Source: [Mycobacterium] vasticus (lineage in GTDB: Bacteria > Actinomycetota > Actinomycetes > Mycobacteriales > Mycobacteriaceae). Taken from it: 64,000 bases of DNA. Positions 1 through 7,410 of this stretch are shown piece by piece (position 1 is the stretch's first letter; each line of letters opens with the position of its first letter). The notes under the pieces are model-generated. The model had not been told where the DNA came from. It did no database searches and saw only the letters and a program-made list of their open reading frames with translations. The stretch is from NCBI RefSeq assembly GCF_020181595.1, contig NZ_CP084028.1, positions 3,767,132 through 3,831,131 of the forward strand, read 5' to 3'. The translations under genes and the position numbers were made by a program.

Positions 1-310
1 GATGTCGGCGCAGCGCCGGTTCCTGTCGGTGGAGAAGATCGTGCCCACCGAGGAACTGATCGCCACCTCGATCCCGCAGACCCAGGTGATCAACCGGATG
101 ATGGTGGACAAGGTTGTGGAGGCGCCGAACGGTGCCCACTTCACCATCGGCGCAGCCGATTACGGCCGCGACGAGAAGTTCCAGCGGCACTACGCCGAGG
201 CCGCCAAGTCCGATGAGACCTGGGCGGAATTCAAGGCCACCTACCTGTCCGGCAGCGAAGACGACTACCAGGCAGCGGTTAAGGCATTCGGAGCGGAGGC
301 ACAAGCATGA
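1..310 (+). CDS. ipdA: IpdA, CoA-transferase-like ring hydrolase alpha subunit (3' part only)
   Basis: The gene enters from the left edge, so only the C-terminal ~103 residues are visible; the real start lies outside the window. In the family, IpdA pairs with IpdB to hydrolyse the last steroid ring (COCHEA-CoA ring opening) in cholesterol degradation, in the cytoplasm. The visible tail (QRRFLSVEKIVPTEEL and following) matches my recollection of the IpdA C-terminus. The stop overlaps the ATG of ipdB in an ATGA junction (307-310), as expected for a co-translated heteromeric enzyme. Identity rests mainly on synteny with ipdB-ipdC, which is strong. Confidence 0.88.
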   Translation, partial: MSAQRRFLSVEKIVPTEELIATSIPQTQVINRMMVDKVVEAPNGAHFTIGAADYGRDEKFQRHYAEAAKSDETWAEFKATYLSGSEDDYQAAVKAFGAEAQA

Positions 311-1059
311 CCGACTCACCCACTCGCGCGGAGATCTGCGCAGTCGCCTGCGCCGAGCTGTTCCGCGACGCCGGCGAGATCATGGCCTCACCGATGGCCA
401 CCGTGCCGTCGGTCGGCGCCCGGCTGGCCCGATTGACCTTCTCCCCCGACCTGGTGCTCACCGACGGAGAGGCCCGAATCCTGGCCGACACCCCGGCGAT
501 CGGCAAGGTCGGGCCGCTGGAGGGCTGGATGCCGTTCAACCGGGTCTTCGAGACCCTGGCCTGGGGCCGGCGCCATGTGATCATGGGCGCCAACCAGATC
601 GACCGCTACGGCAACCAGAACCTGTCGGCGTTCGGTGCGCTTCAGCAGCCGACCCGGCAGATGTTCGGGGTCCGCGGGGCGCCGGGCAACACCATCAACC
701 ACACCACCAGCTACTGGGTGGGCGCGCACTCGTCGCGGGTGTTCTGCGAGACCGTCGACATCGTCTGCGGCATCGGCTACGACAAGGTGGACCCGGCCAA
801 CCCGGCGTTCCGGTTCTTCAACCTGGGCGGCGTGGTGACCAACCTCGGAGTGTTCGACTTCGGTGGTCCTTCGCATCAGATGCGGGCGGTCTCACTGCAC
901 CCCGGCGTCACCGCTTCCGAGGTCGCCGACAACACCTCATTCGAGGTGCACGGCCTGGCCGAGGCCGCGGTGACCCGAGAGCCGGAGATCGAGGAACTGC
1001 GGCTGATCCGCGAGGTCATCGACCCCAAGTCATTGCGGGACAAAGAGGTACGGGCGTGA
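307..1059 (+). CDS. ipdB: IpdB, CoA-transferase-like ring hydrolase beta subunit
   Basis: This 250-aa protein is the beta partner of IpdA. The complex resembles class I CoA transferases but acts as a hydrolase that opens the final ring of the steroid nucleus. The segment NQIDRYGNQNLSAFG near residue 98 and the glycine-rich RGAPGNTINHTTSYWVG around residue 125 are typical of the beta-subunit fold. The start is the ATG at 307, overlapping the ipdA stop by 4 bp; its own TGA overlaps the GTG of ipdC by 4 bp. The three genes therefore form one operon, expected to be under KstR2 control from a promoter upstream of the window. Confidence 0.93.
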   Translation: MTDSPTRAEICAVACAELFRDAGEIMASPMATVPSVGARLARLTFSPDLVLTDGEARILADTPAIGKVGPLEGWMPFNRVFETLAWGRRHVIMGANQIDRYGNQNLSAFGALQQPTRQMFGVRGAPGNTINHTTSYWVGAHSSRVFCETVDIVCGIGYDKVDPANPAFRFFNLGGVVTNLGVFDFGGPSHQMRAVSLHPGVTASEVADNTSFEVHGLAEAAVTREPEIEELRLIREVIDPKSLRDKEVRA

Positions 1060-2126
1060 GCCGCATCAAGACCCCGCTGACCGAGCTGGTCGGCATCGAA
1101 CACCCGGTGGTGCAGACCGGGATGGGCTGGGTGGCCGGTGCGCGTCTGGTCTCGGCGACCGCCAACGCCGGCGGGCTGGGCATCCTGGCCTCGGCGACCA
1201 TGACGATCGACGAGCTGGCCACCGCCATCAAGAAGGTCAAGGCCGCCACCGACAAGCCGTTCGGAGTGAACATCCGCGCCGACGGCGCAGACGCCGGTGA
1301 CCGGGTGGACCTGATGATCCGCGAAGGCGTGAAGGTGGCGTCGTTCGCGCTGGCCCCCAAGGCCGAGCTGATAGCCAAGCTCAAAGAGGCGGGCTCGGTG
1401 GTGATTCCGTCGGTCGGTGCGGCCAAGCACGCCAAGAAGGTGGCGTCCTGGGGCGCCGATGCGGTGATCGTGCAGGGCGGCGAGGGCGGTGGGCACACCG
1501 GCCCGGTCGCCACCACACTGCTGCTGCCGTCGGTGCTCGACGCCGTGGCCGGCACCGGCGTGCAGGTGATCGCCGCCGGCGGTTTCTTCGACGGCCGCGG
1601 GCTGGCCGCCGCGCTGTCCTACGGCGCCACCGGCGTTGCGATGGGCACCCGGTTCCTGCTGACCAGCGACTCCACCGTTCCCGACTCGGTCAAGCAGCGC
1701 TACCTGGCCGCAGACCTGAGCGGCACCGTCGTCTCGACCCGGGTCGACGGCATGCCACACCGGGTGCTGCGGACCGAGCTGGTGGAGAAGCTCGAAAGTG
1801 GCTCGCGGGCGCGCGGTTTCAGTGCCGCGATCGTGAATGCCGCGAAGTTCAAGAAGATGACGGGCATGAGCTGGCGCGCGATGGTCAAGGACGGCCTGGC
1901 GATGCGGCACGGCAAGGAACTCACCTGGTCGCAGGTGCTGATGGCCGGCAACACCCCGATGCTGTTGAAGGCGGGCCTGGTCGAGGGCAACACCGAAGCC
2001 GGGGTGCTGGCCTCGGGTCAGGTGGCCGGCATCCTGGACAGCCTGCCGTCCTGCGCGGAGCTGATCGAGGGCATCGTGGCCGACGCGGTCACCCACCTGC
2101 GCAGCGCCAACTCCTACGTCGTCTAG
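1056..2126 (+). CDS. ipdC: IpdC, nitropropane-dioxygenase-like flavin enoyl-CoA reductase
   Basis: This 356-aa TIM-barrel flavoprotein is of the nitronate monooxygenase/NPD family. In Mycobacterium and Rhodococcus, IpdC reduces the 5-hydroxy-methylhexahydroindanone propionyl-CoA intermediate during HIP degradation. The N-terminal VVQTGMGWVAGARL, the central QGGEGGGHTG (near residue 140) and ALSYGATGVAMGTRF (near 185) are the FMN phosphate and barrel motifs of the family. I choose the GTG at 1056, which overlaps the ipdB stop (GTGA); a much longer frame extends upstream but only shadows ipdA/ipdB. It ends 15 bp before the convergent DUF559 gene, with a palindromic repeat at the junction. Confidence 0.92.
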   Translation: MSRIKTPLTELVGIEHPVVQTGMGWVAGARLVSATANAGGLGILASATMTIDELATAIKKVKAATDKPFGVNIRADGADAGDRVDLMIREGVKVASFALAPKAELIAKLKEAGSVVIPSVGAAKHAKKVASWGADAVIVQGGEGGGHTGPVATTLLLPSVLDAVAGTGVQVIAAGGFFDGRGLAAALSYGATGVAMGTRFLLTSDSTVPDSVKQRYLAADLSGTVVSTRVDGMPHRVLRTELVEKLESGSRARGFSAAIVNAAKFKKMTGMSWRAMVKDGLAMRHGKELTWSQVLMAGNTPMLLKAGLVEGNTEAGVLASGQVAGILDSLPSCAELIEGIVADAVTHLRSANSYVV

Positions 2127-2127
2127 C

Positions 2128-2187
2128 GCCGAGTGTGAATCTCACGACGCGACACGCGGTGACCGCGTCGGGGAATTCCCACTCGCG
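2128..2187. repeat. Palindromic repeat, copy A (degenerate right arm)
   Basis: The first 34 nt (2128-2161) are identical to 3121-3154, in the same orientation. The left arm 2128-2150 is intact. The right arm 2165-2187 has about four substitutions plus a swapped terminal pair relative to copy B, so the hairpin is weaker. The copy lies between the convergent ends of ipdC and the DUF559 gene and covers the DUF559 stop codon (2142-2144). Confidence 0.9.
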
Positions 2188-3068
2188 GAGAGTCGGGCCC
2201 GACCGGACCAGCCGGCGACGTACATCGCCTCCTCCACCCGGGCGATCAGCGTCCCGCGGCGGTAGCGCAGCAGCTCCGCACTGACCCGGATGATCACCCA
2301 ACCCTGCTCGGTCAGCGCCACCTGGCGGTCGATATCGCGCTGCCGCTGCCTCGGATCGGTCCAGTGCTGCTGGCCGTCATATTCGATCCCGACCTTCAAT
2401 TCCCGGTATCCCATATCGAGCCGGGCCACGAATCCGCCGTAGCCGTCACGGACCACGATCTGTGTCTCCGGCCACGGTAGGCCTGCATCGATCAGCGCCA
2501 ACCGGGTGCGGCTCTCTTGAGGCGATTCCGCCCCGCTGTCCACCAGCGGCAGAATCCATCGCAGCCGATTCAGGTCCCGCGCCCCGGGGTGTGCGGCAAT
2601 GACGGCCTCGACCTCGGCGATCGTGACGCCGGTGGCGTTGGCCAGCGCGTCGAGCCGCCCCAGAGCCACCGACCGCGACCGGGTGTGCCGGCCGATGTCG
2701 AAGGCGGTCCGGGCCGGGGCGGTCACCACGATCCCGTCCACGGTCGTCACCTCGCCCGGCGCCAGGGCGTCGCGGTGCACGACGAGCTTGGGCGGCGTTT
2801 TGTGGTTGTCGTGCACCAGTTCGGCGTCCAGCCCGCCACTCACCCACTTCGCGCCCAGCAGCGCGGCGGCCGAGTTGCCGGCGACCACACCTCTGCGTCG
2901 CGACCACAGCCAGGCAGCCCGGGCCCGCTGCGACGCATCCAACTCAACCCCCCACGGCGCGAACACGCCGGGATAGACCGGCTCGTAGAGGGTCCGCATC
3001 GCCCGCTCGGGAATCGTCTTGTCGGCCAACGCCTCAGTCCCCAGGAACGGCCAGTCCACTTCCTTCAT
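2142..3068 (-). CDS. DUF559 / Vsr-like endonuclease-fold protein with AbiEi-like N-terminus
   Basis: This is a 308-aa cytoplasmic protein. The C-terminal ~110 residues carry the DUF559 (PD-(D/E)XK, Vsr-like) pattern: E185 in SPQESRTR, D218 in ARLDMGY, then E229 and D231 in GIEYDGQQHW, and a hydrophobic strand GWVIIRVSAELL. The N-terminal half resembles AbiEi-type winged-helix antitoxin-like proteins (GVVAGNSAAALLGAKW, residues 60-75). The start is the ATG at 3068. The last 14 codons (residues 295-308) and the stop are encoded by repeat copy A, and copy B lies 52 bp upstream of the start. Proteins of this class are widespread in mycobacteria with no settled function; nuclease activity is inference from the fold. 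Confidence 0.8.
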   Translation of the reverse strand: MKEVDWPFLGTEALADKTIPERAMRTLYEPVYPGVFAPWGVELDASQRARAAWLWSRRRGVVAGNSAAALLGAKWVSGGLDAELVHDNHKTPPKLVVHRDALAPGEVTTVDGIVVTAPARTAFDIGRHTRSRSVALGRLDALANATGVTIAEVEAVIAAHPGARDLNRLRWILPLVDSGAESPQESRTRLALIDAGLPWPETQIVVRDGYGGFVARLDMGYRELKVGIEYDGQQHWTDPRQRQRDIDRQVALTEQGWVIIRVSAELLRYRRGTLIARVEEAMYVAGWSGRARLSASGNSPTRSPRVAS

Positions 3069-3120
3069 GGCCGAATCCTGCTAGCAACGGCCAAAACGCG
3101 CATACGCCCATCCACAGCCC

Positions 3121-3180
3121 GCCGAGTGTGAATCTCACGACGCGACACGCGGTGGTTGCGTCGCGAGATTCACACTCGGC
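3121..3180. repeat. Palindromic repeat, copy B (near-perfect 23-bp hairpin)
   Basis: This 60-bp element has a 23-nt left arm (3121-3143), a 14-nt loop (3144-3157) and a 23-nt right arm (3158-3180). The outer 16 bp pair perfectly (arm begins gccgagtgtgaatctc), and only one mismatch lies in the inner part. It separates the VOC gene's 3' end from the DUF559 start. It could form a strong hairpin in DNA or RNA, and may also terminate the VOC transcript. Confidence 0.92.
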
Positions 3181-3187
3181 GCAGGGG

Positions 3188-3577
3188 TTAGACCTCCACC
3201 ACCATCAGGGTGTGCCCGGTCGGGTCGCGGAACCAGAACATCGGCGGCACGGGTTCGCCCATCCGCGCCACCTCCGCGTCCACGTCGACCCCGAGCTGGC
3301 GCATCGCGGCATGGGTGGCGTCGATGTCGGCGGTGGTCAGCGTGATCCCGGTCTGCATCGGCACCACCGGTCCACTGTCGGGCTGCGGCGGAGCCAGCGC
3401 GATGCCGGTGGTGCCGACGGGCGGATAGACCTCGATCCAGCGGTAGCCGCCGCCGAACTCGTCGTCGGTGCGCTTCTCGAAGCCCAGCGACTCGTAGAAC
3501 GCAATCGCCTTGTCCTGCTCGGGCGTCGGCACGCAGATCAGGTTGATCGTGGACAGTCCGGTGTTGACGGTGCTCAT
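3188..3577 (-). CDS. VOC (glyoxalase/bleomycin-resistance fold) protein
   Basis: This is a 129-aa single-unit VOC protein, cytoplasmic. Its beta-alpha-beta-beta-beta pattern is visible: TINLICVPTPEQDKAIAFYE at the start, GGYRWIEVYPP in the middle, and FRDPTGHTLMVVEV at the C-terminus, where the last Glu is the usual metal ligand position. The start ATG at 3577 has a strong upstream aaggaga ribosome binding site. The DUF899 gene lies upstream on the same strand (25-bp gap), so the two are probably co-transcribed. Substrate unknown; members of this subgroup are often annotated PhnB-like or glyoxalase. Confidence 0.82.
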   Translation of the reverse strand: MSTVNTGLSTINLICVPTPEQDKAIAFYESLGFEKRTDDEFGGGYRWIEVYPPVGTTGIALAPPQPDSGPVVPMQTGITLTTADIDATHAAMRQLGVDVDAEVARMGEPVPPMFWFRDPTGHTLMVVEV

Positions 3578-3602
3578 CTTTCTCCTTCTTGGTTGGGTTT
3601 AT

Positions 3603-4304
3603 CTAGGTTCCGTAAGCCCGGGCGATCTCGGCCGAGCTCGCCCAGCGGCTGTAGGTCGGGTACTGAGGCCAGCCCTGCGGCGAGTCCTGCCAGACCTCTT
3701 GGCGTCCATAGGGCAGCACGTCGATCAGACCGAACAGGTGACTGACCTGTTCGGTTCCGCGATGGTTCGTGTGCCAGGTTCGATACACCGTGTCACCCTG
3801 GCGCAGAAAGACATTCAACGCGAACTGGCCACCCGGCGGGGCGTCCATGTCAGCGCCGAACGGGCTGTCGGAGGTGCTGTACCACGCCATCCGGTTGCCC
3901 AACCGCCGCTTGTAGGAGATCACCTCTTCGATGGGACCCTGCGTGACGACGACGAACCGCGCGTCATAGGCGTCCAGAAACTCCAGCCGGGTGAACTGCG
4001 CCGTGAAGCCGGTGCACCCGGCGCACTGCCACTCCTGGCCCGGGGTCCACATGTGGTGGTAGACGATCAGCTGACGCTTCCCCTCGAAGACGTCGGCCAG
4101 CCTTATCGGCCCGCTCTCGCCGACAAGCTGGTAGTCGGGCAGGGCCACCATCGGCAGACGGCGGCGCTGCGCGGCGATCGCGTCGAGTTCGCGGGTGGCC
4201 GACTTCTCCCGGACGCGAAGCGCATCGAGTTCCCGTTGCCAGGTCTGGTGATCCACGATCGGCGGCATACCCAAGGTCTGCGTCACGATAAACTCCCCAT
4301 TCAC
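3603..4304 (-). CDS. DUF899 thioredoxin-like family protein
   Basis: This 233-aa protein matches the DUF899 family, thioredoxin-like proteins of unknown activity common in Actinobacteria. Visible hallmarks are RQLIVYHHMWTPG, then CAGCTGF (a CxxC at about residues 93-96), FNVFLRQGD-like FALNVFLRQGDTVYRTW, and a C-terminal tryptophan/proline-rich stretch. The divergent TetR gene starts 66 bp away, so this gene and the following VOC gene are plausible targets of that regulator. No signal peptide is seen. A redox role is inferred from the CxxC and fold only. Confidence 0.82.
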   Translation of the reverse strand: MNGEFIVTQTLGMPPIVDHQTWQRELDALRVREKSATRELDAIAAQRRRLPMVALPDYQLVGESGPIRLADVFEGKRQLIVYHHMWTPGQEWQCAGCTGFTAQFTRLEFLDAYDARFVVVTQGPIEEVISYKRRLGNRMAWYSTSDSPFGADMDAPPGGQFALNVFLRQGDTVYRTWHTNHRGTEQVSHLFGLIDVLPYGRQEVWQDSPQGWPQYPTYSRWASSAEIARAYGT

Positions 4305-4370
4305 ATGTGCACGGCGTCCACATTGGCTATGTTCACACCGTACACTTGGACCTCAGGGAGCTGTCAACCC

Positions 4371-4973
4371 ATGACGAAGACCGGTTACCACCACGGCGAT
4401 CTGCGTGCCGCGCTGATCGAGGCCGGCCTGGCGCTCACCCGCAGCGGCGGCCCGGAAGCCCTGACCATCCGGGAGGTCACCCGGCGGGCCGGGGTGTCAC
4501 CCAACGCCGCGTACCGCCACTTCGCCGACCGCGAAGCATTGTTGGGAGCGGTCGCGCTGGCCATCCAGGAGATGATGGCCGCCCGCATGCTCGAACCGGC
4601 CCGGCAACGCGGTTCCGCGCAGGCTCAGGCCCGCAAGCGGTTGCGCGCCGTCGGCCTGGGCTACATCGAGTTCGCGCTGGACGAGCCGGGCTGGTTCTCG
4701 GTGGCCTTCTTCGGCGGTTCGGATCTAAGCACTCTCACCGGCGACGGGATGGCGCCACCCCTGCGCGCGCTCGTCGAGGCCCTCGACTCGATGGTGGAAG
4801 CCGGTGCCCTGCAACCAGATCAGCGCGCCGGAGCCGAATGGCCGTGCTGGTCAGCGGTGCACGGTTTCGCCGAACTGGCCCTGCGCGGGCCGTTGCACGG
4901 CACCCCCCGCCAGGACCTGCAGGCACTGGCGCACAGCACGGTCGACTGCGTCGTCGCCGGGCTGGCGCAGTGA
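4371..4973 (+). CDS. TetR/AcrR-family regulator (WHG-type C-terminal domain)
   Basis: This 200-aa regulator has an N-terminal helix-turn-helix at about residues 25-60 (LTIREVTRRAGVSPNAAYRHF). The C-terminal half resembles the TetR_C_33/WHG ligand-binding domain (YIEFALDEPGWFSVAFF). I choose the ATG at 4371 because the domain begins right there; the frame extends far upstream without homology. It is divergent from DUF899-VOC. The 66-bp spacer holds the imperfect inverted repeat gtccacatt-ggc-tatgttcac near 4317-4337, a possible operator. Its TGA abuts the stop codon of the convergent TetR gene (tgatca, 4971-4976). Confidence 0.88.
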   Translation: MTKTGYHHGDLRAALIEAGLALTRSGGPEALTIREVTRRAGVSPNAAYRHFADREALLGAVALAIQEMMAARMLEPARQRGSAQAQARKRLRAVGLGYIEFALDEPGWFSVAFFGGSDLSTLTGDGMAPPLRALVEALDSMVEAGALQPDQRAGAEWPCWSAVHGFAELALRGPLHGTPRQDLQALAHSTVDCVVAGLAQ

Positions 4974-5636
4974 TCAGTCGGTGCCGAGAGGCAGGTGGAG
5001 TCCGTTGCCGACCGCAAGCACGAATGAGGTCATGTCATCGATGAGGTCCTCGATCGACCGCGACGTGTCACCGGATTCCAGGAAGTCCACGATCAGCTCG
5101 AACACACCTCCGACCGCCGCAACCGCCATCACGCGATAGTCGACGGTCGTACCGGCCGGCGCGATGCTGCGCCAGTACGACGCAACGAACCTGGCAGCCC
5201 ACCCGCGGTTCTCCCGCCTATGGGCTTCGACCCGTGGCGAGATGCCGGTGCATTCCCGGAACGCCACCACACCCACCCGGGCATCGTCGACGAACGCGTG
5301 GGTCATCGCCGACAAGACCCGCTGGACGGTTGCCGATTGCGGCTCGCCGGCGGGAGCCGCCGCCAACTGGTCTACGACCAGTCCCTCGATACGAGCGGCG
5401 GTCTCCTGCATCAGCGCGAGGTAGCAGTCTTCCTTGCTGTCGAACAGCTCGTAGAACGCCTTGTTGCCCACATAGGCCGTCTGGCAGATCTGCTCAATCG
5501 AGGTGTTGACGTAGCCCAGCCGCGCAAACAGCTCGAACGCCGCGGTCAAGAGCTGGTCGCGGCGCTGGGCACGTCGCTGGTCGGCGTCCAAACCACGGAT
5601 TCGGCGCCCCCCGCCGGCCGTCGCGGTGTCTCCCAT
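4974..5636 (-). CDS. TetR-family regulator downstream of fadA6
   Basis: This is a 220-aa TetR protein. The HTH spans roughly residues 25-65 (FELFARLGYVNTSIEQICQ, then VGNKAFYELFDSKEDCY). The start ATG at 5636 begins MGDTATAGGG; an in-frame ATG 22 codons upstream lies inside fadA6 and adds a low-complexity basic tail. It follows fadA6 on the same strand with an 11-bp gap, so it is probably the last gene of the fadE30-ipdF-kstR2-fadA6 transcript. I do not recognise an H37Rv counterpart at this position. Ligand and targets unknown. Confidence 0.85.
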   Translation of the reverse strand: MGDTATAGGGRRIRGLDADQRRAQRRDQLLTAAFELFARLGYVNTSIEQICQTAYVGNKAFYELFDSKEDCYLALMQETAARIEGLVVDQLAAAPAGEPQSATVQRVLSAMTHAFVDDARVGVVAFRECTGISPRVEAHRRENRGWAARFVASYWRSIAPAGTTVDYRVMAVAAVGGVFELIVDFLESGDTSRSIEDLIDDMTSFVLAVGNGLHLPLGTD

Positions 5637-5647
5637 AGGCGGGAAGC

Positions 5648-6826
5648 TTAATCGCCGAGCCGCTCGATGATGGTGACGTTGGCCGTGCCGCCGCCCTCGC
5701 ACATCGTCTGCAGGCCGTAGCGGCCGCCGGTGCGCTCCAGTTCGTTGAGCATGGTGGTGAACAGTTTTGCACCGGTTGCACCCAATGGGTGTCCCAAAGC
5801 GATCGCACCGCCGTTCGGGTTGACCTTCGCCGGGTCGATCGGGAATTCCTTCATCCAGGCCTGCACCACCGACGCGAAGGCCTCGTTGATCTCGACAACG
5901 TCGATGTCGTCGATGCTCAGGCCGGTCTTGTCCAAGGCGTACCGGGTGGCCGGAATCGGGCCGGTCAGCATGATCACCGGGTCGTCGCCGCGGGCGCTGA
6001 TGTGGTGGATGCGGGCACGCGGCCGCAGGCCGTGCGCCTGCACCGCGCTTTCTGAGGCCAGCAGCACCGCGGCCGAGCCGTCGCAGATCTGACTGGACAC
6101 CGCAGCGGTCAGCCGGCCGCCGTCGACGAGGGTCTTAAGGCCGGCCATCTTCTCCAGCGTGGATTCGCGCGGGCACTCGTCGGTCCCGAAGCTGTTGCCG
6201 TCCACATCAACCGGGATGATCTCGTTGTCGAAGCGACCCTCGGCGATCGCGGCGAACGCCCGCTGGTGGCTCTGCAGGGCGAAACGCTCCATGTCCTCGC
6301 GGGAGATGTCCCAGCGCTCGGCGATCATCTCGGCGCCGCGGAACTGCGAGACCTCCTCGTCGCCGTAGCGCTCCAGCCACTTCTTCGACTCGTTGGTGGG
6401 CGAGGTGAAGCCGAACTGCTCGCCGACGACCATCGCCGAGGAGATCGGGATCCAGCTCATGTTCTGCACGCCGCCGGCCACGATCAGGTCCGCGGTGCGC
6501 GACATGATGGCCTGCGCGCCAAAGGAGATCGCCTGCTGGCTGGAGCCGCACTGCCGGTCGACGGTGACGCCCGGAACGCCCTCGGGGTAACCGGCGGCCA
6601 GCCAGGCCAACCGGCCGATGTTGCCGGCCTGACCGCCGATCGCGTCCACGCAACCGGTGATCACGTCATCAACAGCGGCCGGGTCGACGCCGACCCGGTC
6701 CAGAAGGCCGCGAAATGCCAACGCGCCCAAGTCGATCGGGTGAACTCCGGCCAGGGATCCGTTGCGCTTTCCGACGGCGGTGCGAACGGCGTCGATCACA
6801 TACGCTTGTGAGACCTGTGCGGCCAT
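5648..6826 (-). CDS. fadA6: FadA6, thiolase of steroid-ring catabolism
   Basis: This 392-aa acetyl-CoA acetyltransferase-type thiolase cleaves beta-ketoacyl-CoA products after IpdAB ring opening (HIP pathway). Catalytic residues are visible: C93 in RQCGSSQQA, H346 in GGAIALGHPLGATGAK and C376 in TMCEGGGTA. I start at the ATG at 6826 with the upstream gaaggagtctgaa site; this puts the start 1 bp from the end of kstR2. The longer open frame upstream shadows kstR2. Cytoplasmic; regulated with the KstR2 regulon. Confidence 0.95.
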   Translation of the reverse strand: MAAQVSQAYVIDAVRTAVGKRNGSLAGVHPIDLGALAFRGLLDRVGVDPAAVDDVITGCVDAIGGQAGNIGRLAWLAAGYPEGVPGVTVDRQCGSSQQAISFGAQAIMSRTADLIVAGGVQNMSWIPISSAMVVGEQFGFTSPTNESKKWLERYGDEEVSQFRGAEMIAERWDISREDMERFALQSHQRAFAAIAEGRFDNEIIPVDVDGNSFGTDECPRESTLEKMAGLKTLVDGGRLTAAVSSQICDGSAAVLLASESAVQAHGLRPRARIHHISARGDDPVIMLTGPIPATRYALDKTGLSIDDIDVVEINEAFASVVQAWMKEFPIDPAKVNPNGGAIALGHPLGATGAKLFTTMLNELERTGGRYGLQTMCEGGGTANVTIIERLGD

Positions 6827-6827
6827 T

Positions 6828-7406
6828 TCAGACTCCTTCTGTGGTGATTCCGCCGAGAACGATGGCGAGATACTGTTTGCCGACTTGCTCGGCGGTGAGG
6901 GTTCCCCCGGGCCGGTACCAGCGCACCGAAACCCAGGTGGTGTCACGGATGAAGCGATAGACCAGGTCGACGTCGAGGTCGGGTCGAAAGTAGCCCTCGG
7001 CAACACCCTGTTGCAGCACGTCGAGCCACATCTTGCGTTGCTGGCGGTTGCGTTCGTCGACGTAGGAGAAGCGTTCCTGGTCCGACAACCGCTTGGCTTC
7101 GTCCTGGTATATGACGACCTGGGCGTGCCGGTGCTCGATCGCGTCGAACGAGGCCAGGAACAGCCCGGTGAGCCGGTCCAGCGGATTGGCATGGCTGTCG
7201 ATGATCTGCTGATAGCGGTCGAACAACCAGTCCAGGAAGTCGCGCAGCACCTCGTCGACCATGGCCTCCTTGGAGGCGAAGTGGTGATACAGGCTGCCGG
7301 ACAGAATCCCTGCGGCGTCGGCGATGTCGCGCACCGTGGTGGCATGAAGGCCACGCTCGGCGATCATCTCCGCGGCCAGGTTCAGGAGTTCGTCACGACG
7401 CGTCAT
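6828..7406 (-). CDS. kstR2: KstR2, TetR-family repressor of the HIP regulon
   Basis: This 192-aa TetR repressor, in the known system, binds AnCAAGnnCTTGnT motifs and is released by HIP-CoA made by FadD3. The HTH lies near residues 20-50 (TVRDIADAAGILSGSLYHHF). It sits between ipdF (4-bp gap) and fadA6 (1-bp gap), as in other mycobacteria apart from the missing PPE64. It is therefore transcribed with the operon whose head carries the operator at 9361-9374, making an autoregulatory loop. Confidence 0.93.
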   Translation of the reverse strand: MTRRDELLNLAAEMIAERGLHATTVRDIADAAGILSGSLYHHFASKEAMVDEVLRDFLDWLFDRYQQIIDSHANPLDRLTGLFLASFDAIEHRHAQVVIYQDEAKRLSDQERFSYVDERNRQQRKMWLDVLQQGVAEGYFRPDLDVDLVYRFIRDTTWVSVRWYRPGGTLTAEQVGKQYLAIVLGGITTEGV

Positions 7407-7410
7407 GGCG

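Noticed and set aside
114..1055. Upstream extension of ipdC in frame
   Set aside because: The sequence is Arg/Pro-rich and covers ipdA and ipdB in another frame; homology begins at the GTG at 1056.
3510..4370. Upstream extension of the first TetR gene
   Set aside because: It reads through DUF899 and VOC on the opposite strand without homology; the TetR domain begins at the ATG at 4371.
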